From DATBHW01 sp035307385 (GTDB taxonomy: Bacteria > Chloroflexota > Ktedonobacteria > Ktedonobacterales > DATBGS01): a DNA stretch of 64,000 nucleotides. Where the stretch lies: the NCBI GenBank assembly GCA_035307385.1, contig DATGID010000100.1:1-64000 (forward strand), given 5' to 3'. Below are positions 17,260-26,899 of the stretch, piece by piece. The notes below the pieces were generated by a model. That model saw only the letters and a list, made by a program, of their open reading frames with translations, was not told the DNA's origin and ran no database searches. How positions within the stretch are numbered: the stretch's first letter is position 1; each line of letters opens with the position of its first letter. Made by a program: the position numbers and the translations under genes.

Positions 17260-19224
17260 TTATTGCTTGGCTTCATCCCATCCCAAACCATGGCGGCGTT
17301 CTTCTGGCACAAAGAAATCCTTGGGGAAATGGATATCCAGCGCCTCAAAACGAGGGTAACACTTGGGACGGAAGCCGCCTGGCTCAAAAGTTCCCGGCAC
17401 CTTGCCTGTCTCTGGGTCCGTTCCAGTCTCTTGGAACCGGAACAGGTCTTGGAGAGTAATCGTATCGCCTTCCATGCCTTGAATCTCAGTAATGTGCGTT
17501 ACTTTGCGCGAGCCATCACGCAAGCGCGTCTGATGAATAATCATCTGAAGCCCGCCAGCCAATTGACGCCGCACCATCTGAACCGGTAAATCTAGCCCTG
17601 CCATCATGACCATCGTCTCCAGACGCGCCAGCGTATCTCGAGGGCTATTACTGTGCAGCGTTGTCAGTGAGCCATCGTGGCCGGTATTCATTGCCTGGAG
17701 CATATCCAGTGCCTCACCGCTGCGGCACTCACCCACCACAATCCGCTCCGGGCGCATCCGCAGGGCATTCACGACCAGGTCACGAATCGTCACTCGCCCA
17801 CTGCCATCCGCCAAAGCCGCCGTCGCTTCCAAAGACACCACATGCCGCTGCTGCAATTGCAGTTCTGCTGCGTCCTCTATCGTTACGATACGTTCATCGG
17901 CAGGAATACACGCGCTCAGCGCATTCAACAACGTTGTTTTCCCCGATCCAGCCCCCCCTGAAACGACCATATTCAGCCGCGCCAGCACACACGCCCGCAG
18001 CAATTCCGCCATTGGCTCGCTGATGCTGCCCAGGTTCACCAGGTCAGCCAACAAGAGCGGCTTACGAGAAAACTTTCGAATGGTCAGGGTTGGCCCTTTG
18101 ACAGCAGCAGGCGGTATGACCACGTTGACCCGTGAGCCATCCGGCAGACGCCCATCAGCCATCGGCCAGGTGCGACTGACGGAACGCCCCAGCGGGCGCA
18201 AAATAGCCTGAATCACGCGCATAAGATGGGCCTCATCCTGAAAACGGATTGAGGTTTCAATGAGTTTGCCTGCACGCTCCACATAGACGAGAGATGGCTC
18301 TACGACCATCACTTCGCTGACACGATCATCCGCGAGCAACGGTTCCAGCGCTCCATACCCCAGCACTTCGTCCTCAACCAGTCTCAAGAGCAGTTCCTTC
18401 TCTTCTGGATTCAAGAACTGACTCAAGGGTGGTGTCCCTGCAAGGAAGGCTTGCGCCTGCGTACGCACTGATCGCCGTTTTTCTGGGGTTCGTCCCGAAA
18501 CAGCGTTCCAAAACGGCGCTTCCTGCAAAGGTCCCTCAATGCGCTCAGCAATGCGCAGCGCCACCCCTTGCAGCCAGAAGAAGCGTACTGAACCCGTACT
18601 TGATGGCGCGGGTGGGGGGGCCAGGTCTACTCCTCTAACGGTTGCCGTGCCTGGCCGAAGCGCACTTGCCTCTTTGGATGGCCGAGCAGCCTCAACCTCT
18701 TTCTTCTGGGCCACATCTGTCTGCCCAGCTTGAGCCTCATGCGTGATTGGCATATTTTCTGGGCGTACAGGACTCATCTCTCTAATTGCTGTCAAATCTG
18801 GTCGGGACGATGCCCCCTCCGAATTTGGCGCTGGTTCTTCCGCCTGCTTATTCCTCACTTCAGGTTCCAGCGGTACACCCCATCTGCTGCGCGGCGTCCC
18901 CGCGGCTCCCTTTGCAGTCGTGGAGGGAGGGGAAGGGGGCTGCGCCGAGCGAATCGTATCAGAGGCAGGCACAGATTTCGTTGGAGGTGGTTCTGGTTGC
19001 GGGGATGTCCCAAGGAGTGTAGTTGGCACATTCGTGATCGCAGGTGGACGTTTCGAGATATGCTCGGCTGGTCGGTCTGGGAGCGGCAAGAACTCTTCGC
19101 CTAGCCTGATCGTAAGTTCATTTGCCACATCTGGGGGGGTCGTTGTTGCATCCTCTCTCTGTTTCTGCTTTCGCTGCTGGAGGCTGTTTGGCTCACCATC
19201 ATCTGGCTCGCGTTGGATATTCAT
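17260..19224 (-). CDS. cpaF: CpaF/TadA-type secretion ATPase with a long disordered N-terminus
   Basis: A 654-residue type II/IV secretion hexameric ATPase. Residues 1 to about 215 are Pro/Glu/Thr-rich and look disordered. The N-terminal CpaF domain covers about 240-400 (GYGALEPLLADDRVSEVMV, RFQDEAHLMRVIQAIL). The motor domain has Walker A GGAGSGKTTLLNAL, an Asp box ERIVTIEDAAELQL, Walker B RPERIVVGECRSGEALD, and the His box MNTGHDGSLTTLHSNSP. CpaF drives Flp/Tad pilus assembly or related secretion, but no tadB, tadC or pilin gene lies beside it, so its machine must be elsewhere. It starts at ATG 19224 behind GAGAGGATC. Confidence 0.9.
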   Translation of the reverse strand: MNIQREPDDGEPNSLQQRKQKQREDATTTPPDVANELTIRLGEEFLPLPDRPAEHISKRPPAITNVPTTLLGTSPQPEPPPTKSVPASDTIRSAQPPSPPSTTAKGAAGTPRSRWGVPLEPEVRNKQAEEPAPNSEGASSRPDLTAIREMSPVRPENMPITHEAQAGQTDVAQKKEVEAARPSKEASALRPGTATVRGVDLAPPPAPSSTGSVRFFWLQGVALRIAERIEGPLQEAPFWNAVSGRTPEKRRSVRTQAQAFLAGTPPLSQFLNPEEKELLLRLVEDEVLGYGALEPLLADDRVSEVMVVEPSLVYVERAGKLIETSIRFQDEAHLMRVIQAILRPLGRSVSRTWPMADGRLPDGSRVNVVIPPAAVKGPTLTIRKFSRKPLLLADLVNLGSISEPMAELLRACVLARLNMVVSGGAGSGKTTLLNALSACIPADERIVTIEDAAELQLQQRHVVSLEATAALADGSGRVTIRDLVVNALRMRPERIVVGECRSGEALDMLQAMNTGHDGSLTTLHSNSPRDTLARLETMVMMAGLDLPVQMVRRQLAGGLQMIIHQTRLRDGSRKVTHITEIQGMEGDTITLQDLFRFQETGTDPETGKVPGTFEPGGFRPKCYPRFEALDIHFPKDFFVPEERRHGLGWDEAKQ

Positions 19225-19657
19225 TGCCTGATCCTCTCACATATCCTTTATTCCCCCAGCAGCCACATTTCCATCGTCATACATCAAAGGTAAAAACTAC
19301 AAAGCGCACCTTGTGCTAGTGAAGATTGGCCCTATATCACCCTCTGCTATAGTACAGGAAGATAGCTCACAATTCAAGCAGACAAGCATGCCCTCTGTTT
19401 TGCAATAAAGAGCAGCGCGGCAAAGTGCCCCAGGGCAATCTGGAGACGAAAGTGAAAGTTGGCTGCTTACGAATTTGTCTGCAGCCGTCCCGAAGATGGT
19501 ATAATATCCATACGCCCAGCAGTTCTGCTCTCGCTTTGCCGCAGAGCAAACAGAAAGGGCTATTGAAACGCTTTTCTCCCCTGATCGGGATACTTTTCCT
19601 AATCAACTTGAATACAACCGATCTACCTTTTACCAGCCCAGATGGAGGGCTTCACCA
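19225..19657. other. Intergenic region upstream of ffh
   Basis: A 433-base gap between divergent genes. I looked for the SRP RNA, often near ffh, and found no GGAAGGAAGCAG-type tetraloop. Two promoter-like pairs exist on the plus strand: TTGGCC-16-TATAGT with its -10 at 19348-19353, and TTGTCT-19-TATAAT with its -10 at 19500-19505. A 79-residue minus-strand frame at 19367-19606 has no ribosome site and is not called. Confidence 0.35.
19475..19505 (+). promoter_or_regulatory. Candidate ffh promoter
   Basis: TATAAT (19500-19505) is a perfect -10 element. TTGTCT (19475-19480) is a fair -35 with a spacer of 19 bases, longer than ideal. It lies 150 bases before the ffh start. Confidence 0.35.
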
Positions 19658-21028
19658 ATGTTTGAAAGTCTGACCACACGGCTCGACACCGTATTCGAGC
19701 GCCTGCGCGGCAAGGGCCGCCTCACAGAAAATGACGTCAACGAGGCGATGCGCGAAGTTCGCCAGGCACTCCTTGAGGCCGATGTCAGCTTCAAAGTGGT
19801 CAAACAGTTCGTGGCGCGCGTCCAGGAACGCGCCATTGGCAGCGAAGTGCTGGAGAGCTTGTCGCCAGCCCAACAAGTCATCAAGATCGTCCATGAGCAG
19901 CTTATCGAAATGCTTGGCGGCATGGACGGCAAAACAAAACTGAATTATGCGGGCACACCGCCGACCACGATCATGCTTGTGGGCTTGCAAGGCGCTGGTA
20001 AAACAACCACAGTCGCCAAACTTGCGAACTATTTGCGCAAACAAGGTCAGCATCCCTTGCTCGTCGCCGCCGATATGCAGCGCCCGGCTGCTGTCCTTCA
20101 GCTACAACAACTTGGCAAACAATTGAATCTGCCAGTCTACGCCGAAGAGCCAGGCAATAAACCACCTGACATTTGCGTAAGAGCCATCAAGTATGCGCGC
20201 GAGAATGGCAACACGACTGCCATTCTCGATACCGCTGGGCGTCTGCATATCGACACGGAACTGATGCAAGAGGTTGCAACCATCCGCGAGCGGGTTCATC
20301 CGCAGGAAGTGTTGCTCATCGCCGACGCCATGACCGGCCAGGACGCAGTGCGCGTGGCCGATGAGTTCAATAAAGCGGTGGGGCTGACCGGACTGATTAT
20401 GACCAAAATGGATGGCGATGCGCGCGGTGGCGCAGCCTTATCTATCCGCGAGGTCACCGGCGTTCCTATTAAATTCCTGGCGACAGGCGAAAAAGCAGAT
20501 GCGCTAGAGCCTTTCTATCCAGATCGCCTGGCTTCACGTATTCTGGGCATGGGCGATGTCCTCACCTTGATCGAGCGCGCGCAGGAGCAGATTGATCAGA
20601 AGCAAGCGCAGAAGCTGGAGAAGAAGCTGCGTGAAGCCTCATTTGATCTTGAAGATTTCCTGCAACAGATGCGCCAGGTACGCAAGATGGGGCCGCTCAC
20701 CCAACTGCTCGACATGCTTCCCGGCTTCAATAAGATTGCTGGCATGCCAGAAGTCAGTCAGGCGCTTCAGGGCGACCAGATGAAACATGTTGAAGCGCTG
20801 ATCCTCTCTATGACCCCTAAGGAGCGCGAACACCCGGAGATCATCAACGGCAGCCGCAAGCGGCGCATTGCCAGAGGCAGCGGTCAAACAGTGCAGGATG
20901 TAAACCAACTGCTGAAGAGTTTTGAGCAGATGCGCCAGATGATGAAACAAATGGCTGCCATGCAGAAGGGCGGCAAAGGACGCCAGAACCTCTTCGGCGG
21001 CGGGCGCGGCCTTCCATTTGGGATGTAA
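19658..21028 (+). CDS. ffh: Signal recognition particle protein
   Basis: Ffh binds SRP RNA and signal sequences and brings ribosomes to the membrane through FtsY. The N domain begins FESLTTRLDTVFERLRGKG with ALLEADVSFKVVKQF. The G domain has G1 GLQGAGKTTTVAKLA, the DMQRPAAVLQLQQLG insert, LDTAGRLHID (G3) and TKMDGDARGGAALS (G4 and onward). The Met-rich M domain from about 325 ends with a run of MRQMMKQMAAMQ and a Gly-rich tail. The 456-residue length is normal. ATG 19658 is preceded by GGAGGG. It is transcribed toward trpB2, 155 bases away. Confidence 0.97.
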   Translation: MFESLTTRLDTVFERLRGKGRLTENDVNEAMREVRQALLEADVSFKVVKQFVARVQERAIGSEVLESLSPAQQVIKIVHEQLIEMLGGMDGKTKLNYAGTPPTTIMLVGLQGAGKTTTVAKLANYLRKQGQHPLLVAADMQRPAAVLQLQQLGKQLNLPVYAEEPGNKPPDICVRAIKYARENGNTTAILDTAGRLHIDTELMQEVATIRERVHPQEVLLIADAMTGQDAVRVADEFNKAVGLTGLIMTKMDGDARGGAALSIREVTGVPIKFLATGEKADALEPFYPDRLASRILGMGDVLTLIERAQEQIDQKQAQKLEKKLREASFDLEDFLQQMRQVRKMGPLTQLLDMLPGFNKIAGMPEVSQALQGDQMKHVEALILSMTPKEREHPEIINGSRKRRIARGSGQTVQDVNQLLKSFEQMRQMMKQMAAMQKGGKGRQNLFGGGRGLPFGM

Positions 21029-21183
21029 CGCTTGCCAGGAGAGCTGTGTCAAGCCGCAAGCAACGTTCTGCTGGACGCCAGTGCTGGGCCAGTAGAGACT
21101 TGCCAGTGTGTGTATTATGGATGTCAGGGTAAGCCCGGCGCTGCTGTGCTGTTTGTTGCAGTTCTTTTGCAAAGGAGCCACAC

Positions 21184-22554
21184 ATGCCTGACACCAAGCA
21201 CACGAAATACCTTCTGACCGAAGATGAGATGCCCAAAGTCTGGTACAACATCCTGCCCGATTTGCCCAGCCCACCCCCACCGGTTTTGCACCCAGGAACA
21301 CATCAACCGGTGGGGCCTGATGACCTTGCGCCGCTGTTTCCGATGGCGTTGATTCTGCAAGAGGTCAGCATGGACCCGGTGATCGAAATTCCGGAGCCAA
21401 TTCGGGAGGTGTACAAGCAGTGGCGGCCCAGCGCCCTGTTCCGTGCGCGTCGCCTGGAACGTGCCCTTCAGACGCCCGCCCGCATCTACTACAAGTATGA
21501 GGGGTGGTCGCCCGTTGGCAGCCACAAACTCAATACCTCCGTAGCACAGGCGTGGTACAACCAGCAAGAAGGCGTGAAGAAGCTATCTACAGAGACAGGC
21601 GCGGGGCAGTGGGGGTCAGCGCTGGCCCTGGCAGGATCATATTTCGGGCTGGACGTGGAGGTCTTTATGGTCAAGGTCTCCTATCAGCAGAAGCCCTATC
21701 GCCGCAACATGATGCAAACCTATGGGGCAACGGTGCATGCCAGCCCGACCAACCTAACGGATGCAGGCTGCAAGATTCTGGCGGAAGACCCGGAATCGCC
21801 AGGAAGCCTGGGTATTGCTATCAGCGAAGCGGTTGAGGTAGCAGCCAAGAGCGGTGGGACAATCAAGTATTCGCTGGGCAGCGTGCTGAACCATGTCTTG
21901 CTGCATCAAACGGTCATCGGCCAGGAGGCGCTGCTCCAGATGGAGAAAGCCGACGACTATCCCGACGTAGTGATCGGCTGCGTAGGCGGCGGCAGCAACA
22001 TGTCTGGCCTGCTCTTCCCATTCATCGGCCAGGCACTGAAAAAGGGGCTGAAGACGCGCTTCCTGGCGGCGGAGCCAATGTCGTGCCCCAGCCTGACGAA
22101 AGGCGTGTATGCCTATGATTTCGGCGATACGGTAGGCATGACGCCGCTGGTGAAAATGCACACGCTGGGCCACGATTTCATTCCGCCAGGGATTCACGCC
22201 GGAGGCTTGCGCTATCACGGCATGGCGCCAGTGGTCTCGCTGCTGCGCGAGCAAGGGATTCTGGATGCAAAGGCATATCATCAGAACGCTTGCTTTGAGG
22301 CAGCGGTCCAGTTTGCGCGCAACGAAGGCATCATCCCCGCTCCAGAGTCAAGCCACGCCATCCGCGCGGCGATTGATGAGGCGCTGGAGGCCAGGGCTGC
22401 CGGACAAGAGCGCGTCATTCTCTTCAACCTTTCTGGGCATGGTCACTTTGATATGGGCGCGTATGATCGCTATTTCGCTGGCGAATTGCAGGATTACGAA
22501 TATCCCAGCGAGGCAGTGGCTGCTGCGCAGGAACACTTGCCAGTAATCGCGTAA
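21184..22554 (+). CDS. trpB: Tryptophan synthase beta chain, TrpB2 type
   Basis: PLP enzyme that condenses indole with serine to give tryptophan. The PLP lysine is Lys115 in GSHKLN. ETGAGQWGSALA, GCVGGGSNMSG (phosphate loop) and PPGIHAGGLRYHGMAP are the family signatures. The 456-residue length and the N-terminal YLLTEDEMPKVWYNILPDLP are typical of the TrpB2 subgroup, which commonly acts without a tight TrpA complex; no trpA or other trp gene is near. The start has an AAAGGAG site. A strong hairpin follows the stop. It may serve as a free-standing indole-salvage enzyme. Confidence 0.93.
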   Translation: MPDTKHTKYLLTEDEMPKVWYNILPDLPSPPPPVLHPGTHQPVGPDDLAPLFPMALILQEVSMDPVIEIPEPIREVYKQWRPSALFRARRLERALQTPARIYYKYEGWSPVGSHKLNTSVAQAWYNQQEGVKKLSTETGAGQWGSALALAGSYFGLDVEVFMVKVSYQQKPYRRNMMQTYGATVHASPTNLTDAGCKILAEDPESPGSLGIAISEAVEVAAKSGGTIKYSLGSVLNHVLLHQTVIGQEALLQMEKADDYPDVVIGCVGGGSNMSGLLFPFIGQALKKGLKTRFLAAEPMSCPSLTKGVYAYDFGDTVGMTPLVKMHTLGHDFIPPGIHAGGLRYHGMAPVVSLLREQGILDAKAYHQNACFEAAVQFARNEGIIPAPESSHAIRAAIDEALEARAAGQERVILFNLSGHGHFDMGAYDRYFAGELQDYEYPSEAVAAAQEHLPVIA

Positions 22555-22569
22555 ACACTTTGGCCTAAA

Positions 22570-22602
22570 CAGCAGGCGAGATAGGAATCTTCTCGCCTGC
22601 TG
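22570..22602. terminator. Bidirectional hairpin terminator
   Basis: A perfect 12-bp stem, 22570-22581 with 22591-22602, and a nine-base loop. It lies between the convergent trpB2 and aldolase genes, 15 bases past the trpB2 stop. No clear U-tract follows in either direction. Confidence 0.7.
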
Positions 22603-22613
22603 AGATTGATTCG

Positions 22614-23396
22614 CTACTTTCGTGCCAGGAGCAAATGCTCTTTAGCCGCCGAGATGAGACTGTTCATATCCGTTGTCACGCTTATCATACGGAAGCCTTC
22701 GCGGATGCGTACAGCCGCAGCTTCCCCATTGCTGCTAAAAATCCCCAACGCTACCTCATGCTTCCTTGCCCCTTCCTTGATACGCTCCAGAGCATCGAGA
22801 AAAGCTGCTTCTGCCCCCTCGCTGCTGGGAGGCAGGCCAAGGTGGGCATGTAGATCATTGGGGCCAACAAAAGCGACATCGATCCCCGACACAGACAGAA
22901 TCTCGTCCAGATGCTCAAGGGCCTGAGTGCTTTCGATCTGAACCGCGACCAGAATCTGTTCATTCGCCAGCGGCCCGTAGCTGGCCCAATCGGTAACACC
23001 AAACCCATAGGGGCCAAACACCCCGCCGACGCTACGCGTCCCCAGTGGAGGATATTTGGACCAGGCCACCGCCCGCTCAGCATCTTCCCGCGTCTGCACC
23101 ATGGGAACAATCACACCCCATGCGCCCGCATCCAAGGCCCATTTATACCACTCGACGCTGTTCGCAGGCAGGCGCACCAGAGGGGCACACGTCCCAGCAT
23201 CAGCGATAGCAGCAATCATCTCGGCCATGAGTGCGGCATGCTGCGCGCTGTGCTCTGTATCCACCGCCAGCCAATCAAAGCCGAGCCGGGCCATCACGCG
23301 GGCTGTAGCCACACTTGGCACCACCAGCCACCCGCCTAACGCCGGTTCACCTTGCCGCAATTTCTCCTTCACCCGATTGGTTCTCATCACTGCCAT
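22614..23396 (-). CDS. HpcH/HpaI-family aldolase
   Basis: A class II, divalent-metal aldolase of the HpcH/HpaI family (4-hydroxy-2-oxoheptanedioate or 2-dehydro-3-deoxyglucarate aldolase type). These cleave or form 4-hydroxy-2-oxoacids with pyruvate as one product. WLAVDTEHSAQ contains the catalytic histidine, AVQIESTQALEHLDEIL the metal-binding Glu, and VAFVGPNDLHAHLG the metal-binding Asp. About 260 residues, normal. It lies last in a leftward set behind a ligase and a CocE-type hydrolase with gaps of 64 and 39 bases, so the three are probably one operon. Start options are the adjacent GTG 23399, ATG 23396 and ATG 23387. Substrate not decided. Confidence 0.88.
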   Translation of the reverse strand: MAVMRTNRVKEKLRQGEPALGGWLVVPSVATARVMARLGFDWLAVDTEHSAQHAALMAEMIAAIADAGTCAPLVRLPANSVEWYKWALDAGAWGVIVPMVQTREDAERAVAWSKYPPLGTRSVGGVFGPYGFGVTDWASYGPLANEQILVAVQIESTQALEHLDEILSVSGIDVAFVGPNDLHAHLGLPPSSEGAEAAFLDALERIKEGARKHEVALGIFSSNGEAAAVRIREGFRMISVTTDMNSLISAAKEHLLLARK

Positions 23397-23463
23397 CACT
23401 TTCTCTCACTATTGATTGCCTTTTCAGCAGGTTCTCTAGTTCCCATGCCCAGCCATGAAGACT

Positions 23464-25008
23464 CTAAATGGCATCGGATTGCTCATTCAAGAGATGTTTC
23501 TGCACCTTGCCCAAGGCGTTGCGCGGCAGTGCATCAACGAAGATCACTTGGCGCGGCTTCTTGTAGCTCGCCAAGCGCTCCCGACAGAAGCCGATAATCT
23601 CATCACTGCTGGGCGCGTGCCCCTCCTTGGGCACGACAAACGCCACCACCTGCTCGCCCAGATCAGGGTCGGGCCGTCCCACAATCGCAACCTCGGCAAT
23701 TGCCGGGTGTTCGGCCAACACATCCTCAACCTCGCGCGGATAGACATTATAACCCCCGCTGATAATCAATTCGCGGGCACGCCCGGTGATGGTGTAATAC
23801 CCGTCCGCGCTGCACCAGCCTAAATCTCCCGTCTTAAACCAGCCATCGGCAGTGAAGGCTTCAGCGGTCGCATCAGGCCGATTCCAGTACCCGGCAAACA
23901 CATGGGGACCATGCACCTCGATCTCGCCGATCTCACCAGAAGGCAGCGGCTGGCGGGTGTGCACATCAACCACACGCGCCTCCTGGCCGGGAAACGGCCC
24001 GCCTACCGTGCCGGGCCGCCGTTCGCCCTCGTAGGGATTGGTCAGATTCATAATCGTTTCAGTCATCCCATAGCGCTCCAGGATGCGTTGGCCGAAGAGA
24101 CGCTCAAAAGAAGTGAAAACCTGCGGGCTGAGCGGCGCCGAACCGGAGACAAACAACCGCAGCGGATGTGGTGGCGCTCCTCGCCGTTCCGCCTCTACCA
24201 CCAGGCGGGAATACATCGTAGGAACCCCGAAAAACAGGGTAATACCTGGGTCATTCTGTAACGTCGTCAGTACTTCAGAGGCATCAAAGGAGCGTCGCAA
24301 GACCACGCTGGCTCCCATAAAAAGCGTGCCGTGCAACCCAACCATCAGGCCATGGGCATGGAAGAGAGGTAATATCAGCAGCAGCCGATCCTCAGCGGTC
24401 CAGCGCCAGGCGGCTGTCAACGCGGTAATATTGGCAATCAAATTGTGATGACTCAGCAGCGCGCCTTTCGCCCGGCCAGTGGTCCCGGAGGTATAGGCCA
24501 GAATCGCGGGGGCATCACGCGTGGGCAGTACCCATGACCGATGGTTTCCTGCCTCACCCTGAGTGATAAAGTCCGCAAAAGTAGAGTATTCTTTCTTACC
24601 ATCCGACGGCGTGCTGCCTTGTTCCTCCACGATCACTATCGTCTGCAACGCTGGCAGATTCAAAGACAGCAAGGCGTCTGCGCCCGCATTACTGGTCACA
24701 CACAACCGCGCTCCAGAATCGGTCAAGATGTGTGTTAACTCGACCTGACGATACTGCGTATTGACCAGCACCACGATGCCACCAGCGAGATGAGTGCCGA
24801 GGTAGGCTACCACAAAGGTGGGGCTATTCTCCAAAAACAACGCAACCCGGTCTCCACGCTGGAGACCCTGCGCCAGGAGAGCAGAGGCGAACCGTTCGAC
24901 CTCCAAAGCCACCTGCCCATAGCTGATTATCTGATGTTCAAACACAATGGCCGTGCGCTCTGGATGCTGGTGGGCATGCTGCAACAGGGCTTCCGTAATC
25001 GAATCCAT
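23464..25008 (-). CDS. Acyl-CoA synthetase, malonyl-CoA synthetase-like
   Basis: A 514-residue ANL-family ligase that activates a carboxylic acid with ATP and joins it to CoA. Motif A3 is AYTSGTTGRAKGALLSHHNL, A5 ERYGMTETIMNLTNPYEGERRPGTVG, A7 GWFKTGDLG, A8 GRARELIISGGYNVYPREVED, and the catalytic lysine lies in PRNALGKVQKHLL. The TNPYEGERRPGTVG segment closely resembles MatB malonyl-CoA synthetases, so malonate or a substituted malonate is the leading substrate guess; a general medium-chain ligase is the alternative. It sits between the CocE-type hydrolase and the aldolase in one probable operon. Confidence 0.87.
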   Translation of the reverse strand: MDSITEALLQHAHQHPERTAIVFEHQIISYGQVALEVERFASALLAQGLQRGDRVALFLENSPTFVVAYLGTHLAGGIVVLVNTQYRQVELTHILTDSGARLCVTSNAGADALLSLNLPALQTIVIVEEQGSTPSDGKKEYSTFADFITQGEAGNHRSWVLPTRDAPAILAYTSGTTGRAKGALLSHHNLIANITALTAAWRWTAEDRLLLILPLFHAHGLMVGLHGTLFMGASVVLRRSFDASEVLTTLQNDPGITLFFGVPTMYSRLVVEAERRGAPPHPLRLFVSGSAPLSPQVFTSFERLFGQRILERYGMTETIMNLTNPYEGERRPGTVGGPFPGQEARVVDVHTRQPLPSGEIGEIEVHGPHVFAGYWNRPDATAEAFTADGWFKTGDLGWCSADGYYTITGRARELIISGGYNVYPREVEDVLAEHPAIAEVAIVGRPDPDLGEQVVAFVVPKEGHAPSSDEIIGFCRERLASYKKPRQVIFVDALPRNALGKVQKHLLNEQSDAI

Positions 25009-25047
25009 CAGAGACCCTCGCTCTCCACAAGAGGAAAAAGAACAGTT

Positions 25048-26694
25048 TCATCCACGCAGGACCGGCAGCACAAATGCGGAGGGATGCTCAGGGTCGTGAT
25101 ACACCATCTGGTCGGCAATTACCATTTTGGTCGCCGTCGCCAATGGCTCGCCGGTCCCTAGATTGCGAACAAAGCGCGGGTGAGCGCCGCTGGACACCTG
25201 CACACGAATACGCTGCCCCTTGCGGAAGTGATAGGCCGTCGGCCAAAGGTCCAGGCGCAGATGCCGGATGCCCTCTGCATCTGGCGATGGCTGAGCGCCA
25301 GGGGGCAGGCGCACAATGCCGTCGCACAGATTGATCGATTTGCCCGACAGTTCTACCACACAGAGCCGGGCGAAGAAATCTGTATGATCCAGACTGGAGC
25401 GAACGTAGAGATCAGCAGTCACCGGGCCAATCACCTCCACATCCTGCTCCAGCGCCGCGCTTGTATAGACCAGCACATCCGGGCGCGCCTCCAGCTTGCG
25501 ATTATCTTTGGCCCCCATATGCTGCTGGGCGCCCAGGGAATTACCGCCCACCGCCGGGGTCGGAGCAGCCGGGTCATAGCGGTAGCGATCTGGCTCCGAA
25601 GCCGAAGGCCCTTCTGGAGACAGCCCGCCGTTGGGCTGAAGATGCCAGCGCTCGCTCTGGGTTTGCGGAGGCCAGTCAGCAAACCCACGCCACTCATTCG
25701 CGCCCATCACAAACAGCCGAACCGGCGTGTCGCGCAGGGCGCTTCGATCTCCCTTGACATGAGCATTCAGCCAGGCCAGCGTCTCGCGTGTCATCTCAGG
25801 CAGGCTAGCAAATTGTCCATGAGTCCATGGGCCAACCAGCAGATAGGGCTGGCGGCCTGCCGCCCGCAAGCGTTGATAGTCTTTCAACTGCCAATCCAGG
25901 AAGAGATCATACCAGCCAGCCTGAAGATACATGGGTATCGATACGTGATCAATCCGGTCGCTGACATCAACAGGCTTCCAGTAATCATCATCTGGCCCAT
26001 GCTCAAGAGCGCTCTGGAAAGGCTGCGACGGTTGATGAATAGCAGCCTGATCTGCCGTGCCCAGCGGCAAATGTCCATAAGCGCGCATCAGCCTGCGTTC
26101 CCGACCAACCTGCTCGCGTATGTTGAGGCGTAGGCCGGTCGCGCCATCCTGCGTCATCATTGTGGACCAGTTCAGCGAAGATTCTAGCTGGAACGAGCCG
26201 CCCTGAAAACGAAAATGATTGAAGTCGGCGGTCGTAATTGAAGGCGCCAGCGCTTTCATCTCTGGGCCGACATCGGCTGCCACCGCCCACTGCACAAAGC
26301 CCAGGTAACTGCCACCAATCATCGCCAACTCGCCCGAGAACCAATCCTGCTGCTTAATCCACTCAATCGTCGCCAGCCCATCGGCGCGCTCATGACGGGC
26401 ATATCTGAACTCGCCCCCCGAGCCTGCTGTGCCACGGCAACTTTGGACGAACACCTGATAACCATGCGTCACATAGGGATAGGCAAACGTAAAACTGAAA
26501 AAGCCTTTTCGTCCGTAGGGCGTGCGCACCAGGACCATCGGGCGTTTCGGCCCTGTTCGGGGAGCGTAATGGTCGGCGAGCAAAACGACGCCATCCGGCA
26601 TCGGCACCTCGATGTCGCGCTTGATGACCACATCGTGGGTTTCGGCTGGCGGCAAACGCAGCAATCCGTTCACAAGACGGCTGGTGAAACTCAT
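25048..26694 (-). CDS. CocE/NonD-family hydrolase (peptidase S15-like)
   Basis: A 548-residue alpha/beta hydrolase of the X-Pro dipeptidyl-peptidase / cocaine-esterase group. The N-terminal domain starts IEVPMPDGVVLLADHYAP and carries the Ser nucleophile in IGGSYLGFVQWA; the RGTAGSGGEF oxyanion region precedes it. DLFLDWQLKDYQRL and GPWTHGQF hold the likely Asp and His. The last 180 residues form the jelly-roll domain (DVEVIGPVTADLYVRSS). Such enzymes hydrolyse esters, amides or beta-lactam acyl chains. I choose ATG 26694, which has GAGGGGTG just upstream, over ATG 26721. First gene of the leftward three-gene set. Confidence 0.9.
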   Translation of the reverse strand: MSFTSRLVNGLLRLPPAETHDVVIKRDIEVPMPDGVVLLADHYAPRTGPKRPMVLVRTPYGRKGFFSFTFAYPYVTHGYQVFVQSCRGTAGSGGEFRYARHERADGLATIEWIKQQDWFSGELAMIGGSYLGFVQWAVAADVGPEMKALAPSITTADFNHFRFQGGSFQLESSLNWSTMMTQDGATGLRLNIREQVGRERRLMRAYGHLPLGTADQAAIHQPSQPFQSALEHGPDDDYWKPVDVSDRIDHVSIPMYLQAGWYDLFLDWQLKDYQRLRAAGRQPYLLVGPWTHGQFASLPEMTRETLAWLNAHVKGDRSALRDTPVRLFVMGANEWRGFADWPPQTQSERWHLQPNGGLSPEGPSASEPDRYRYDPAAPTPAVGGNSLGAQQHMGAKDNRKLEARPDVLVYTSAALEQDVEVIGPVTADLYVRSSLDHTDFFARLCVVELSGKSINLCDGIVRLPPGAQPSPDAEGIRHLRLDLWPTAYHFRKGQRIRVQVSSGAHPRFVRNLGTGEPLATATKMVIADQMVYHDPEHPSAFVLPVLRG

Positions 26695-26899
26695 CGAACA
26701 CCCCTCTTTTTTTTGCGTCATTTTGGCGACGACAGGGCAGCGTCTCTATTGCTTCCTGTGCTTCGCGTTATTCCTGTAGGCATTGAGGTAGCCTCATCAT
26801 AGCAAGAGAGGGCAACAGCGTCAAGACACCAACCGCCCTCGACACGCAGGCCGACAAGCCATAGCTTGCTGGCGCAGTAAAGACCTGGCGAGTGAAAAA

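Noticed and set aside
19225..19657. SRP RNA gene next to ffh
   Set aside because: Searched by eye for the conserved GGAAGGAAGCAG-type loop and flanking stem; none found on either strand.
25180..26133. 317-residue plus-strand frame
   Set aside because: Antisense shadow of the CocE-type hydrolase gene.
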